Notes: generated from the sequence alone by a model not told the origin. Positions 18,139 through 29,762 are shown, counted from the first letter of the stretch. The stretch: 64,000 bases of DNA from Archangium violaceum Cb vi76 (GCF_000733295.1 NZ_JPMI01000089.1:1-64000); one strand, 5' to 3'. A program made the numbers and translations.

Positions 18139-19509
18139 TTGAAGACCGCCAACCTCGCCATCGTGTTCACCGACATCCAGGGGTTCACCGAGCGCACCAG
18201 CCGGCAGACCCTCGAGCAGAATCAGCGTCTGCTCAAGGTGCACCACGATCTCCTCACGCCGGTGTTCAAGGCCTTTGGCGGCCGCATCATCAAGTCCATC
18301 GGGGATGCCTTCCTCGTCACCTTCGAGTCGCCCACCCAGGCCGTGCTCGGCGGCATGGCCATCCAGGATCGGCTCTGGCAGCACAACCGCTCCGTGCTCG
18401 AGGCCGAGCGGCTGGATGTGCGGGTGGCCATCAACGTGGGCGAGGTGCGGGTCGAGCCCAACGACGTCTTCGGCGAGCCGGTGAACATCGCCTCCCGGGT
18501 GGAGTCCATCGCCGAGGCTGGAGAGGTCTTCTTCACGGAGGCCGTCTACCTGGCCATGAACAAGGCCGAGGTGCCCTCGCAGGAGGTGGGCGCCTTCGAG
18601 CTCAAGGGCATCCCCGGGAAGATCCGCGTCTTCCGGGTGCCTCGCGCGCCCTACCGCGTGGAGGTGCCCGCCGTGGTGCACGTGACGCCCGGGGCCGAGG
18701 CGCCGATTTCGAACGAGCAGCCGCCCTTCGGCAACCTGGCCCTCTCGCGCATGCCTGTGTCCTCGCCGGGCCCGGACCTGGCCGCCACCGCGGCGGCCCT
18801 GGGCTCTCGCGCGGCCACCGTGGGCGGCCAGCTCGTGGAGCGCACCCGGACGGTGGGCGGCCAGCTCGCGGAGCGCACCAAGACGGTGGGTGAGCAGCTC
18901 GTGGAGCGCACCAAGACGGTGGGCGGCCAGCTCGTGGGCCGCACCCGCACGGTCATCGAGTCGGTGAAGGCCGGACCGCGTCCCGCGTTCGCCTCGCGCA
19001 AGCTGGCGGTGGGCGGCGGCGTGCTGGCGCTGGTGCTCGGCATCGGCTTCGTGCTGCGGGACAGCCCCGTGGAGGATGCCATCGAGGCCGTGGCCGAGGC
19101 TTCTTCCTCCAAGGAGAAGATCCCGCTCAAGGAGAAGCTCGCGCTGGTGCAGGCGGCCGAGAAGCTCATCAGCCAGGAGAAGTCTCCCGGGGAGAAGGCC
19201 TGGCTTCACGGGCAGCTCGCCGAGGCGCTGGATGCACCCGGCCAGGCGGTGGGCTTCTATCGGAGTGGTGTGAAGGCTGAGCACGGTGACTCGGAGGACC
19301 GGCTCATCGAGCTGTTGGAGCACCCGGACTGCCGTGTGCGCGTCAACGCCGCGGACGCGCTGGGCGACCTGAAGTTGGACTCCGCTCGCGGCGAGCTGGA
19401 GGACCTGGCCAAGGCCGGCGGCCCTGATGACGAGGACCCGGGCCTGCTCGGCCTCGGCTGCGACTCGCGCGAGGCGGCGAAGAAGGCCCTGAAGCGGCTC
19501 GGCCACTGA
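18139..19509 (+). CDS. Class III adenylate/guanylate cyclase with 11-mer repeats, TM and HEAT
   Basis: Makes cyclic AMP or GMP. Residues 1-170 are a class III cyclase domain with both metal Asp (VFTDIQGF and SIGDAFL), the Lys before the second Asp, and the NDVFGEPVNIASR stretch with the transition-state Asn/Arg, so it looks active. Then comes a Pro-rich linker, four tandem 11-residue units of the type TVGGQLVERTR, one transmembrane helix (LAVGGGVLALVLGIGFVL), a charged helical part and a C-terminal HEAT-like repeat (DCRVRVNAADALGDLKLD). The cyclase is therefore at the N-terminal, probably cytoplasmic, side of the membrane helix. I prefer the TTG start at 18139 because the family begins KTANLAIVFTD; the alternative is GTG at 18106. 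Confidence 0.85.
   Translation: MKTANLAIVFTDIQGFTERTSRQTLEQNQRLLKVHHDLLTPVFKAFGGRIIKSIGDAFLVTFESPTQAVLGGMAIQDRLWQHNRSVLEAERLDVRVAINVGEVRVEPNDVFGEPVNIASRVESIAEAGEVFFTEAVYLAMNKAEVPSQEVGAFELKGIPGKIRVFRVPRAPYRVEVPAVVHVTPGAEAPISNEQPPFGNLALSRMPVSSPGPDLAATAAALGSRAATVGGQLVERTRTVGGQLAERTKTVGEQLVERTKTVGGQLVGRTRTVIESVKAGPRPAFASRKLAVGGGVLALVLGIGFVLRDSPVEDAIEAVAEASSSKEKIPLKEKLALVQAAEKLISQEKSPGEKAWLHGQLAEALDAPGQAVGFYRSGVKAEHGDSEDRLIELLEHPDCRVRVNAADALGDLKLDSARGELEDLAKAGGPDDEDPGLLGLGCDSREAAKKALKRLGH
18817..18948 (+). repeat. Four 33-bp tandem repeats in the cyclase gene
   Basis: Units at 18817-18849, 18850-18882, 18883-18915 and 18916-18948 encode TVG-G/E-QL-V/A-E/G-RT-R/K. The 11-residue periodicity predicts a continuous amphipathic helix next to the membrane segment. 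Units differ by a few bases, so copy number could change in frame. Confidence 0.9.
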
Positions 19510-19527
19510 CTGTTTTTGGGGGACGAC

Positions 19528-20721
19528 ATGAAACGGGTGAAGACAGGACTGGATGTCTGGGTGGAGCAGGGCTTCGCGCCGCTGAAGGGCAAGAAGGTGG
19601 GCGCCATCGTCAACCCCACCAGTGTGGACGCGAGCTTCCGCCACCTCGCGGATCTGCTGGCGCAGACGCCCGGGGTGAAGCTCTCGGCCCTGTTCGGCCC
19701 CGAGCACGGCATCCGCGGCGAGGCCCAGTACATGGTGGCCGTGGGCGAGGCGCGCGACCGGCGCACCGGCGTCCCCGTGCACAGCCTCTACGGCTCCACC
19801 TTCGAGTCGCTCTCGCCCCGCGCCGAGTGGTTGCAGGGCCTGGACGTGCTCGTCTTCGACATCCAGGACGTGGGCAGCCGCTACTACACCTACGTCTACA
19901 CCATGGCCCTGGCCATGAAGGCCGCGGGCAAGGCGAAGGTGCCTTTCTACGTGTTGGACAGGCCCAACCCGCTCAACGGCGTCACCATCGAGGGCAACCT
20001 GGTGGGGGAGCGCTACCGCTCCTTCGTGGGCCTGTACTCCATCCCCAACCGGCACGGCATGACGGCCGGCGAGCTGGCCCGCCTCTTCAATGACGAGCAG
20101 GGCTTCGGCTGCGAGCTGACGGTGGTGCCCATGGAGGGCTGGAAGCGCGAGCACTTCTGGTCCGACACGGGGCTGCCCTTCATCTCGCCCTCGCCGAACA
20201 TGCCCACGCCGGACACCGCGCTCGTCTACCCGGGCATGTGCCAGGGGGAGGGCACCAACGTCTCCGAGGGCCGCGGTACCTGCCGTCCCTTCGAGCAGTT
20301 CGGGGCTCCCTGGGTGGAGACGGACGCGCTGATCGCCCGCCTGGAGCGCGAGAAGCTCCCCGGCGTCGCCTTCCGGGCGGTGGGCTTCACCCCTACCTTC
20401 GACAAGTACAAGGGTGAGTCCTGCAATGGGGCCTTCATCCACGTCACCGACCGTGACGCCTTCCTCCCGCTGCGTACGGGTCTGGCCATCTTCCAGGCCC
20501 TCTACGAGCTGGGCCAGGGCGGGAAGTTCGCCTGGCGCGAGGATGCCTACGAGTTCGTGGACGACGTGCCGGCCTTCGATCTGCTCTGTGGTACGGATCA
20601 GGTCCGCCGGGGGATCGAGGCCGGCTGGCCGCTCGATCGTTTGATGGAAGGCTTCGACACCCAGGCCCGGGACTTCGCCAAGCGGAGGGAGCGTCACCTG
20701 CTGTACGCTCAAGGGTCGTGA
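19528..20721 (+). CDS. namZ: NamZ-type exo-beta-N-acetylmuramidase (DUF1343)
   Basis: A 397-residue DUF1343 protein. The family includes NamZ, which removes terminal MurNAc from peptidoglycan fragments during wall recycling. Family blocks seen are FGPEHGIRGEAQ, DIQDVGSRYYTYVYT, LDRPNPLNG, EGTNVSEGRGT and PFE(Q/L)-type residues around 285. No clear signal peptide is present, so it may act inside the cell on imported fragments. The ATG at 19528 is chosen with a GGGGGA ribosome site just upstream; a TTG 12 nt earlier is less likely. The next gene starts inside its stop codon (GTGA overlap), so the two are translationally coupled. Confidence 0.85.
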   Translation: MKRVKTGLDVWVEQGFAPLKGKKVGAIVNPTSVDASFRHLADLLAQTPGVKLSALFGPEHGIRGEAQYMVAVGEARDRRTGVPVHSLYGSTFESLSPRAEWLQGLDVLVFDIQDVGSRYYTYVYTMALAMKAAGKAKVPFYVLDRPNPLNGVTIEGNLVGERYRSFVGLYSIPNRHGMTAGELARLFNDEQGFGCELTVVPMEGWKREHFWSDTGLPFISPSPNMPTPDTALVYPGMCQGEGTNVSEGRGTCRPFEQFGAPWVETDALIARLEREKLPGVAFRAVGFTPTFDKYKGESCNGAFIHVTDRDAFLPLRTGLAIFQALYELGQGGKFAWREDAYEFVDDVPAFDLLCGTDQVRRGIEAGWPLDRLMEGFDTQARDFAKRRERHLLYAQGS

Positions 20722-21401
20722 GCCAAGACGTCATCGGGATCCTGTCCGACAGCCATGGAGACCTGGCCGCTTTCGACGCGGCCTATGAGCTGTTGCGGGC
20801 CAAGGGCGCCCAGCGCTTCATCTTCCTCGGCGGCCGTTATTCCGACCTGGACGAGTGGATCCTCGATCGGCGGGAGCGCAGCCGGGGAGGCCGGGAGTAC
20901 TCGGGGGCGGACTTCATCCAGGACGTGGCCAAATGGCTCGCCGTCACCGAGCAGAAGCCCCGTCCGCGCTCGCTGTCCGTTCCGGACGATGCCCTCAAGG
21001 AGCTCGAGGAGGATCCGCTGCTGGTGCGCGAGCACTTCCTGCGCACGCCGGAGCGGGACTCCATCCAGTACCGCGACCCGAGCATCCCCCGGAAGGTGCT
21101 GGACATGGTGGGCGACACGCTGTGCTGCCTCACCTACGACAAGAACGATCTGAGCCGGGATGACCTGGTCAACGCGCTCATCTTCATCCACGGCAAGGAG
21201 TCCGAGCCGAAGCTGGTGCAGATTGGCCCGCGCTACTTCCTCACGCCGGGCCGGCTGGCGGGGGCCGCGGAGCAGACGTGCGCCCTGCTGGAGCGCGTGG
21301 ACAAGGATCTGCGCTTCTCCGCCTTCCGGTTGGATGGGAAGGCCGTGCTGGAGCCGCAGACGTTGGCGGTGGATCGCCGCAACAAGCTGTCCGTCAAGTG
21401 A
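20718..21401 (+). CDS. Calcineurin-like phosphoesterase-related protein, degenerate
   Basis: A 227-residue protein whose start (GILSDSHGDLAAF) matches the D-x-H metal motif of the YfcE-like metallophosphoesterases. The next motif, normally GD, reads FLGGRYSDLDEW, so the bridging Asp is lost or displaced. The middle (about 45-150) is a charged insertion without family resemblance, and the GNHE motif is not seen; the end (YFLTPGRL) again recalls the family. I infer a remodelled member that may have lost or changed catalysis. Its GTG overlaps the namZ stop and nadD follows directly, so the three form one operon. Confidence 0.65.
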   Translation: MSQDVIGILSDSHGDLAAFDAAYELLRAKGAQRFIFLGGRYSDLDEWILDRRERSRGGREYSGADFIQDVAKWLAVTEQKPRPRSLSVPDDALKELEEDPLLVREHFLRTPERDSIQYRDPSIPRKVLDMVGDTLCCLTYDKNDLSRDDLVNALIFIHGKESEPKLVQIGPRYFLTPGRLAGAAEQTCALLERVDKDLRFSAFRLDGKAVLEPQTLAVDRRNKLSVK

Positions 21402-21409
21402 GGCCCTCC

Positions 21410-21958
21410 GTGCAGGTCGCGCTCTTTGGAGGCTCGTTCAACCCGCCGCACGTGGGCCACCTGCTGGCGGCCCACTACGTGCGCGCCACCCTGGGCGTGG
21501 ACGAGGTGTGGTTCATGCCCACGTTCGTCCATCCCTTCCGCAAGGCGACGGTGTCCTTCGAGCATCGCGTGCGCATGTGCGAGTTGATGGGCCAGGACGC
21601 CACGGGGTGGATGAAGACCTCGAAGGTGGAGAGCGAGGTGGGCAAGGACGGGCGCACGGTGGACACGCTGGAGTTCCTCCGGGAGCGCCATCCGGAGCAC
21701 CGCTTCTCGCTGATCATCGGCTCGGACATCCTCAAGGATCTGCCGCACTGGAAGGACTTCGACCGCATCGAGCGGATGGTTCGCGTGGTGGTGCTGAATC
21801 GCGCGGGCCATCCGGCCGAGGGCACCGTGGGGCCACCGCTGGCCATCGTGTCCTCCACCGACATCCGCGAGCGGTTGGCCCGGGGGGAGCTGCCCTCGGA
21901 CCTGGTGCCGCGCGTGGTGCTCGACTACGCCCGCGAGCACCACCTGTACGGGTTGTGA
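21410..21958 (+). CDS. nadD: Nicotinate-nucleotide adenylyltransferase
   Basis: Adenylates nicotinate mononucleotide to deamido-NAD in NAD synthesis. The 182-residue product shows GGSFNPPHVGH with the nucleotidyltransferase HxGH motif, PTFVHPFRK, the IIGSDIL block, and VSSTDIRERL (the ISSTxIR motif that contacts ATP). The start is GTG at 21410, with GAGG 6 nt upstream; this gives the standard N terminus x-VALFGGSFNPPH. An earlier GTG at 21398 overlaps the upstream stop but has no ribosome site. Confidence 0.95.
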   Translation: MQVALFGGSFNPPHVGHLLAAHYVRATLGVDEVWFMPTFVHPFRKATVSFEHRVRMCELMGQDATGWMKTSKVESEVGKDGRTVDTLEFLRERHPEHRFSLIIGSDILKDLPHWKDFDRIERMVRVVVLNRAGHPAEGTVGPPLAIVSSTDIRERLARGELPSDLVPRVVLDYAREHHLYGL

Positions 21959-22145
21959 GCCGGGCCTGTCGTCCGGGCCTGCCGTGAGGCGAACCGCCTG
22001 TTCGTCTCATTGAATACCAGGAGGACGAGCGGGCGCTCGCGCAATGCGGGCGCTTCCCCCGGTTTTCTCGAAGCATCACCGACGGATCTCCTTTTGGCCG
22101 GAGATGGACGGCATCCACACATTGTCTCGGTGTGAGGAGCGCCCC

Positions 22146-24959
<2,814 letters not shown>

Positions 24960-25058
24960 TCCCTCTTGGCTTGTGGGAACCGCTTGGTGTTTAAAGGAAT
25001 CCGGGTGTAGGTGCCTGCCTGGGTTGCTTCCCGGGAGGGCCTTTCGTCTACTACCCCC

Positions 25059-25081
25059 ACAAGGCCCCCCCCCCGCCTTGT
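25059..25081 (+). other. Hairpin with ten-C run in leader of response regulator gene
   Basis: ACAAGGC (25059-25065) and GCCTTGT (25075-25081) form a 7-bp stem whose loop is a C homopolymer (25065-25074 is ten C). It lies 24 nt before the ATG at 25106. The leader between is C-rich and has no Shine-Dalgarno sequence. A possible upstream promoter is TTGGCT (24966), 18 bp, TTTAAA (24990-24995). Confidence 0.5.
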
Positions 25082-25105
25082 CCCCCCTCTCGTGGCAGCC
25101 CCCCC

Positions 25106-25570
25106 ATGCCGTCGTTGAAACGCATCCTGCTGGTCGAAGACAGCGAGAACGATGTCACCCTCATCCTGGCCGCCTTCGCCGAGGCCCACCTCGCGGACAA
25201 GGTGGTCGTGGCGAGTGATGGTCAGGAAGCCCTCGACTACCTGTACCGCCGCGGTCCTCATGCCGGGCGTCCGGCGGACAATCCGTCCGTGGTGCTCCTG
25301 GACCTGAAGCTGCCCCGCGTGGATGGGTTGCAGGTGCTCAGCCGGATGAAGAGCGATCCGGACCTGAGGCTGGTGCCCGTGGTGATGTTCACCTCGAGCC
25401 GCGAGGAGGTGGATCTCATGCGCTCCTACGGCCTGGGGGCGAATGCCTATGTCATCAAGCCCGTCTCCTTCCAGGAGCTCGAGTCCGCGTTGGATGGCCT
25501 GCGTGTCTTCTGGACGGAGGTGAACGAGCCTCCGCCGGGCCGTGCGCCCATCGCGAAGGGAGACGCATGA
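25106..25570 (+). CDS. Single-domain response regulator, Rcp1-like
   Basis: A 154-residue stand-alone receiver domain. It has the acidic pair (LLVEDSENDV), phospho-acceptor Asp in VVLLDLKLP, the Thr/Ser switch (VVMFTSS) and the Lys in VIKPVSF. The EDSENDVTL start and the NPSVVLLDLKLPRVDG block are typical of the Rcp1 group, which serve bacteriophytochrome kinases. No output domain exists, so it likely acts by protein-protein contact or as a phosphate shuttle. It overlaps the next kinase gene by ATGA, implying that kinase as partner. Confidence 0.92.
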   Translation: MPSLKRILLVEDSENDVTLILAAFAEAHLADKVVVASDGQEALDYLYRRGPHAGRPADNPSVVLLDLKLPRVDGLQVLSRMKSDPDLRLVPVVMFTSSREEVDLMRSYGLGANAYVIKPVSFQELESALDGLRVFWTEVNEPPPGRAPIAKGDA

Positions 25571-27105
25571 GCCGCCCGCTCACCGCCGAGGTTCCCCTCG
25601 AACTGGGCGCCAGGCTCGTGTCTTTACTGAACGTGCTGCTGCTCGAGGACGACCCGCTCGACGCCGAGCTCATCCAGGAGCGGCTGGAGCGGGAAGGGTT
25701 GTCCGTGATGCTCACCCGCGTGGACTCCGACGGTGCCTTCACCGAGGCCCTGGCCGAGGACCACCATCAGCTCATCCTCGCGGACTACCACATCCCGGGC
25801 TTCCATGGCCTCAAGGCGTTGGAGCTGGCGCGCCGCACCCGGCCCCAGCTGCCCTTCATCTTCGTGTCCGGAGCGCTCGGGGAGGAGCGCGCCATCGAGC
25901 TGCTCAAGCGGGGTGCCACCGACTACGTCCTCAAGGATCGTCTGGAGCGCCTGGTGCCCAGCGTCCAGCGCGCCCTGCGCGAGGCCCGCGAGAGCGCCGA
26001 GCGCCAGCAGGCCGAGCAGCGTCTGCGCGAGAGCGAGGAGCGCTACCGGCTGGTGGAGCGCGCCACCCGCGATGCGCTCTGGGACTGGGACATCCGGACG
26101 GGGCGGATCACCCGCAACAACGGCCTCTGGGAGCTGTTCGGTTACAGCACCGAGGAGGTGGGCGCCAACGGGGACTGGTGGCGTGCCACCGTCCATCCGG
26201 AGGATCTCGAGCGCGTGCGGAGCAGCCTCCAGGCGGCCCTCGACTCGCCGGGAGAGGAGCGCTGGGAGGACGAGTACCGCCTGCGCCGCAAGGACGGCAC
26301 CCATGCCACGGTGTCCGATCGCGGCATCATCGTCCGGGACGAGCAGGGGCGGCCGCTCCGGGTCGTGGGCGCCATCCAGGACGTGACGGCGCACCGGGCC
26401 GCCGAGGCCGAGGCGCTCCATCGTGCCGAGTTCGCCCAGCAACTCATCGGCATGGTGTCCCATGATTTGCGCAATCCCCTGGGAGCCATCTCCCTGAGCG
26501 CCACGGGGCTCGTGCAGCACGCGAACCTGGACGAGCGCCATGCCTTCTACGCCCGCCTCATCCTCACCAGCGCCGAGCGCGCCACCCGTCTGGTGCGCGA
26601 CCTGCTCGACTTCACCCGGGCGCGCCTGGGCGGCGGCATCCCGCTGCATCGCAGGAACGTGGATCTGCACGCCCTCGTGCGGCAGGTGCTGCAGGAGGTG
26701 GGGCTGAACCACCCCGGGCGAGAGCTCCGCGAGCACTGCCAGGACGCGGGCAGGGGCCTGTGGGACGCGGATCGGTTGGCGCAGGTGCTCGGCAACCTGG
26801 TGAGCAACGCCCTCCAATACTCCCCCAAGGACGGGCCCGTTTCGGTGACGGTGGTGGGGGAGGTGGACGCGGTGTCGATCCACGTCCACAACATCGGCGA
26901 GCCCATCCCCACCGGGCTGCTCGGCCGGCTCTTCCAGCCCCTGCAGCGCGGCGAGGACGCCTCCGACAACTCCCGCCGCAGCATCGGGCTGGGTCTCTAC
27001 ATCGTGGATCAGATCGTCCGGGCCCATGGCGGCACGGTGAGCGTCCGCTCGTCCACCCAAGAGGGCACCACCTTCCAGCTTCGACTCCCACGGATACCTT
27101 CATGA
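25567..27105 (+). CDS. REC-PAS histidine kinase
   Basis: A 512-residue soluble kinase. Residues about 20-140 are a receiver with phospho-acceptor Asp73 (LILADYHIP) and Lys in YVLKD. A PAS/PAC domain follows (about 155-280; WDWDIRTGRI, GYSTEEV, VGAIQDVTAHR). The HisKA H-box is MVSHDLRNPLGAI (near 298). The HATPase domain has NLVSNALQYSP, a weakened G1 box (HVHNIGEPI instead of DxGxG) and GLGLYIV. No membrane segment is present. It can accept a phosphate at its own N terminus, fitting a phosphorelay with the flanking genes. It overlaps both neighbours by 4 nt (ATGA). Confidence 0.93.
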   Translation: MSRPLTAEVPLELGARLVSLLNVLLLEDDPLDAELIQERLEREGLSVMLTRVDSDGAFTEALAEDHHQLILADYHIPGFHGLKALELARRTRPQLPFIFVSGALGEERAIELLKRGATDYVLKDRLERLVPSVQRALREARESAERQQAEQRLRESEERYRLVERATRDALWDWDIRTGRITRNNGLWELFGYSTEEVGANGDWWRATVHPEDLERVRSSLQAALDSPGEERWEDEYRLRRKDGTHATVSDRGIIVRDEQGRPLRVVGAIQDVTAHRAAEAEALHRAEFAQQLIGMVSHDLRNPLGAISLSATGLVQHANLDERHAFYARLILTSAERATRLVRDLLDFTRARLGGGIPLHRRNVDLHALVRQVLQEVGLNHPGRELREHCQDAGRGLWDADRLAQVLGNLVSNALQYSPKDGPVSVTVVGEVDAVSIHVHNIGEPIPTGLLGRLFQPLQRGEDASDNSRRSIGLGLYIVDQIVRAHGGTVSVRSSTQEGTTFQLRLPRIPS

Positions 27106-29762
27106 AGACCCCCCAGTTCTTCTCCGACGTGAGTCACGAGCTGCGCACCCACCTGGCGCTCATCCTCGGACCGGCGGAGACCCTGCTCTCGCACGGCCAC
27201 AACCTCACCGGCGTCCAGCGCAAGGATCTGGACGTCATGCGCCGCAACGCCGTCGTCCTGCTCCGGCACGTCGGTGATCTGGTCGACATCGCCCGGATGG
27301 ACGTGGGGAGCATGACGCTGGCGTACACCGAGGTGGAGCTGGCCTCGCGGGTGCGCGAGGTGGCCCGGCACTTCGAGCCGCTGGCGCTCCAGCGGCACAT
27401 CTCCTTCACCGTGGACGCGCCCGAGTCCCTCCTCGTGCAGGTGGACGTGGAGAAGCTGGAGCGGGTGGTCATCCACCTGTTGTCCAACGCCTTCAAGTCC
27501 ACGCCGGATGGCGGGCGCATCCGCCTGTCGGTGCGCGGGGCTCCGGGTGAGCGGGCCCTGCTGGAGGTGGAGGACTCGGGACAGGAGGGCGCGCGCGGAG
27601 TGGCGGGCATGGAGCTGGGCCTGTCCCTCGCGAGGGACTTCGTCGAGCTGCACGGGGGGCTCGTCCGCGTGACGGAGGCGCCGGGCGGCGGAGAGCTCTT
27701 CCAGGTGGAGTTGCCCCGGCGGGCGCCCGAGGACACACGGGTGACGCGGCGGGCCCCCGAGGCGGCCTGGGGGCTCGAGGCGGGCCTGGCGCTGCGCAGC
27801 ACCCTGGAGTCCCTCACCCCTCTCATGGACGAGCGGTCCCCGGTGGAGGTGGCGGTCCGGACGGAGGACTCCTCCCGTCCGGCCGTGCTGGTGGTGAAGG
27901 AGAACCCGGAGCTCCACCGCTTCCTGACGGAAGCGCTCCAGGCGGACTACCGCGTCATCTCCGCCTTCGATGGTCAGGAGGCGCTCGAGAAGGCCCGCTC
28001 GCTCCGGCCGGACATCATCCTCACCGGCACCCAGCTCCCGAGGCTCAGTGGCGAGGCCCTCGTGACCGCGCTGCGCCAGGAGGAGTCGCTCGAGGGCGTG
28101 CCCATCGTCGTTCTGTCCACGCGGGACGATGAATCGCTCAAGCTGAAGCTGCTGCGCGAGGGCGCGCAGGACTACCTGCTGAAGCCCTTCTCGGCGGAGG
28201 AGGTGCGCGTCCGCGTGCGCAACCTCGTCCAGCTCAAGCGCGTCCGGGAGGAGCTGGAGCGGCGCAACCACGAGCTGGAGCGGCTCCGCTCCCGGGAGGA
28301 GGCGCACTACCGGGCCATCCTCGACGCCTCTCCCGCCGTCATCTACGTCAAGGATCCCCAGGGCCGCTACCTGCTGGTCAACAAGGCCTACGAGTCCTTC
28401 ATGCGCCGCACGCGCGAGGACATCCTCGGCAAGACGGACGAGCAGATCTACAACCCCGAGAACCCCGAGGTCGCCGAGGCGTTCCGCCGCAACGACGTGG
28501 AGGTGCTGCGCCGCAAGACGGCCATGGAGATGGAGGAGCTGGCGCCCCACGCGGACGGACTGCACGTCTACTACTCGATCAAGTTCCCGTTGCAGGACAT
28601 GTCGGGCCAGCTCTACGCCGTGGGTGGCATCTCCACGGACATCACCCAGTTGAAGCGCGCGGAGGAGGAGCGCGAGCGCTTCTTCCATCTGGCGCCGGAC
28701 ATGTTCTGTGTCGCGGGGGTGGATGCCCGCTTCAAGCGCGTCAACCCGGCCTTCACCCGGGTGCTGGGGTGGAGCGAGGAGGAGTTGCTCTCCCGGAGCT
28801 TCGTCGAGCTCGTCCACCCGGACGATCGGGAGCGGACGCTCCAGGAGGTGGCGGACATCGCCCGGGGCGAGAACGCCCTCCACTTCGAGAACCGCTACCG
28901 GTGCAAGGACGGCTCCTGGCGGTGGCTGGCCTGGAGGACGTCTCCCGCGGCTTCGGATGGTGCCATCTACGCCGCCGCGCGTGACATCACCGAGCAACGC
29001 GAGGTGCAGGAGGCGGTGCGGATGCTCAATCTCCAGTTGGAGCAGCGCGTGAGTGATAGGACCCGGCAGCTCGAGGAGGCCAACCGGGAGCTGGAGTCCT
29101 TCAGCTACACGGTGAGCCATGATCTCCGGGCGCCCCTGCGCCACATCACCGGCTTCGTCGGGCTGCTCGAGCGCCATGCCCAGGGCTCCCTGGACGCCAA
29201 GGCCCAGGGCTACCTGCGCACCATCTCCGAGTCGGCGCGGCGGGGCGGTCAGCTCGTGGATGATCTGCTCGCTTTCAGCCGCATGGGCCGGGTGGAGATG
29301 CGCCAGTCCCGCCTCGAGCTGGAGCCGCTGGTGGCCGAGATATGGGAGGAGCTCGCGCCGGAGCGCGAGGGCCGGAACCTCGTCCTGGAGGTGGGGCCCA
29401 TGCCGGAGGCGAGGGGAGATCCCGCCATGCTGAGGCTCGTCTTCAAGAACCTGCTCGGCAACGCGGTGAAGTACACACGGCCCCGGGCCGAGGGCCGGGT
29501 GGAGGTGACGGCCGAGGATGGCGAGGACGGCGTCGTCATCCACGTGAAGGACAACGGCGTGGGCTTCGACATGGCGTACGAGGACAAGCTGTTCGGTGTC
29601 TTCCAGCGGCTGCACCGCGCCAGCGAGTTCGAGGGGACGGGCATCGGCCTGGCCCACGTGCGGCGCATCATCACGCGCCACGGGGGCCGCACCTGGGGCA
29701 GGGGCGTGGTGGGGCAGGGGGCCACCTTCTCCTTCTTCCTGCCGGCGACCCCCGCTCCCTGA
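27102..29762 (+). CDS. Double histidine kinase with pseudo-receiver and two PAS domains
   Basis: An 886-residue soluble protein. It begins directly with an H-box (VSHELRTHLAL; the usual Pro after T is His), then a first HATPase domain with a poor G1/G2 region. A receiver-like domain (about 260-385) follows, in which the phospho-acceptor Asp is Gly309 (IILTGTQLP) and the acidic pair is Lys-Glu (VVKENPE); only the Thr and Lys (YLLKPF) remain, so it is a pseudo-receiver. Two PAS domains (about 400-520, 525-640) lead to a second, complete kinase of phytochrome-like type (SYTVSHDLRAPLRH, NLLGNAVKYT, DNGVGFDM, GTGIGLAHV). Probably the second core is the active one. It overlaps the upstream kinase by ATGA. 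Confidence 0.92.
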   Translation: MKTPQFFSDVSHELRTHLALILGPAETLLSHGHNLTGVQRKDLDVMRRNAVVLLRHVGDLVDIARMDVGSMTLAYTEVELASRVREVARHFEPLALQRHISFTVDAPESLLVQVDVEKLERVVIHLLSNAFKSTPDGGRIRLSVRGAPGERALLEVEDSGQEGARGVAGMELGLSLARDFVELHGGLVRVTEAPGGGELFQVELPRRAPEDTRVTRRAPEAAWGLEAGLALRSTLESLTPLMDERSPVEVAVRTEDSSRPAVLVVKENPELHRFLTEALQADYRVISAFDGQEALEKARSLRPDIILTGTQLPRLSGEALVTALRQEESLEGVPIVVLSTRDDESLKLKLLREGAQDYLLKPFSAEEVRVRVRNLVQLKRVREELERRNHELERLRSREEAHYRAILDASPAVIYVKDPQGRYLLVNKAYESFMRRTREDILGKTDEQIYNPENPEVAEAFRRNDVEVLRRKTAMEMEELAPHADGLHVYYSIKFPLQDMSGQLYAVGGISTDITQLKRAEEERERFFHLAPDMFCVAGVDARFKRVNPAFTRVLGWSEEELLSRSFVELVHPDDRERTLQEVADIARGENALHFENRYRCKDGSWRWLAWRTSPAASDGAIYAAARDITEQREVQEAVRMLNLQLEQRVSDRTRQLEEANRELESFSYTVSHDLRAPLRHITGFVGLLERHAQGSLDAKAQGYLRTISESARRGGQLVDDLLAFSRMGRVEMRQSRLELEPLVAEIWEELAPEREGRNLVLEVGPMPEARGDPAMLRLVFKNLLGNAVKYTRPRAEGRVEVTAEDGEDGVVIHVKDNGVGFDMAYEDKLFGVFQRLHRASEFEGTGIGLAHVRRIITRHGGRTWGRGVVGQGATFSFFLPATPAP

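Noticed and set aside
17305-20712. Long minus-strand open frame (1135 codons)
   Set aside because: It runs antisense to three well-supported plus-strand genes (TPR, cyclase, NamZ). Open antisense frames are expected in very GC-rich DNA, and the His/Leu/Arg/Gly-rich translation has no domain.
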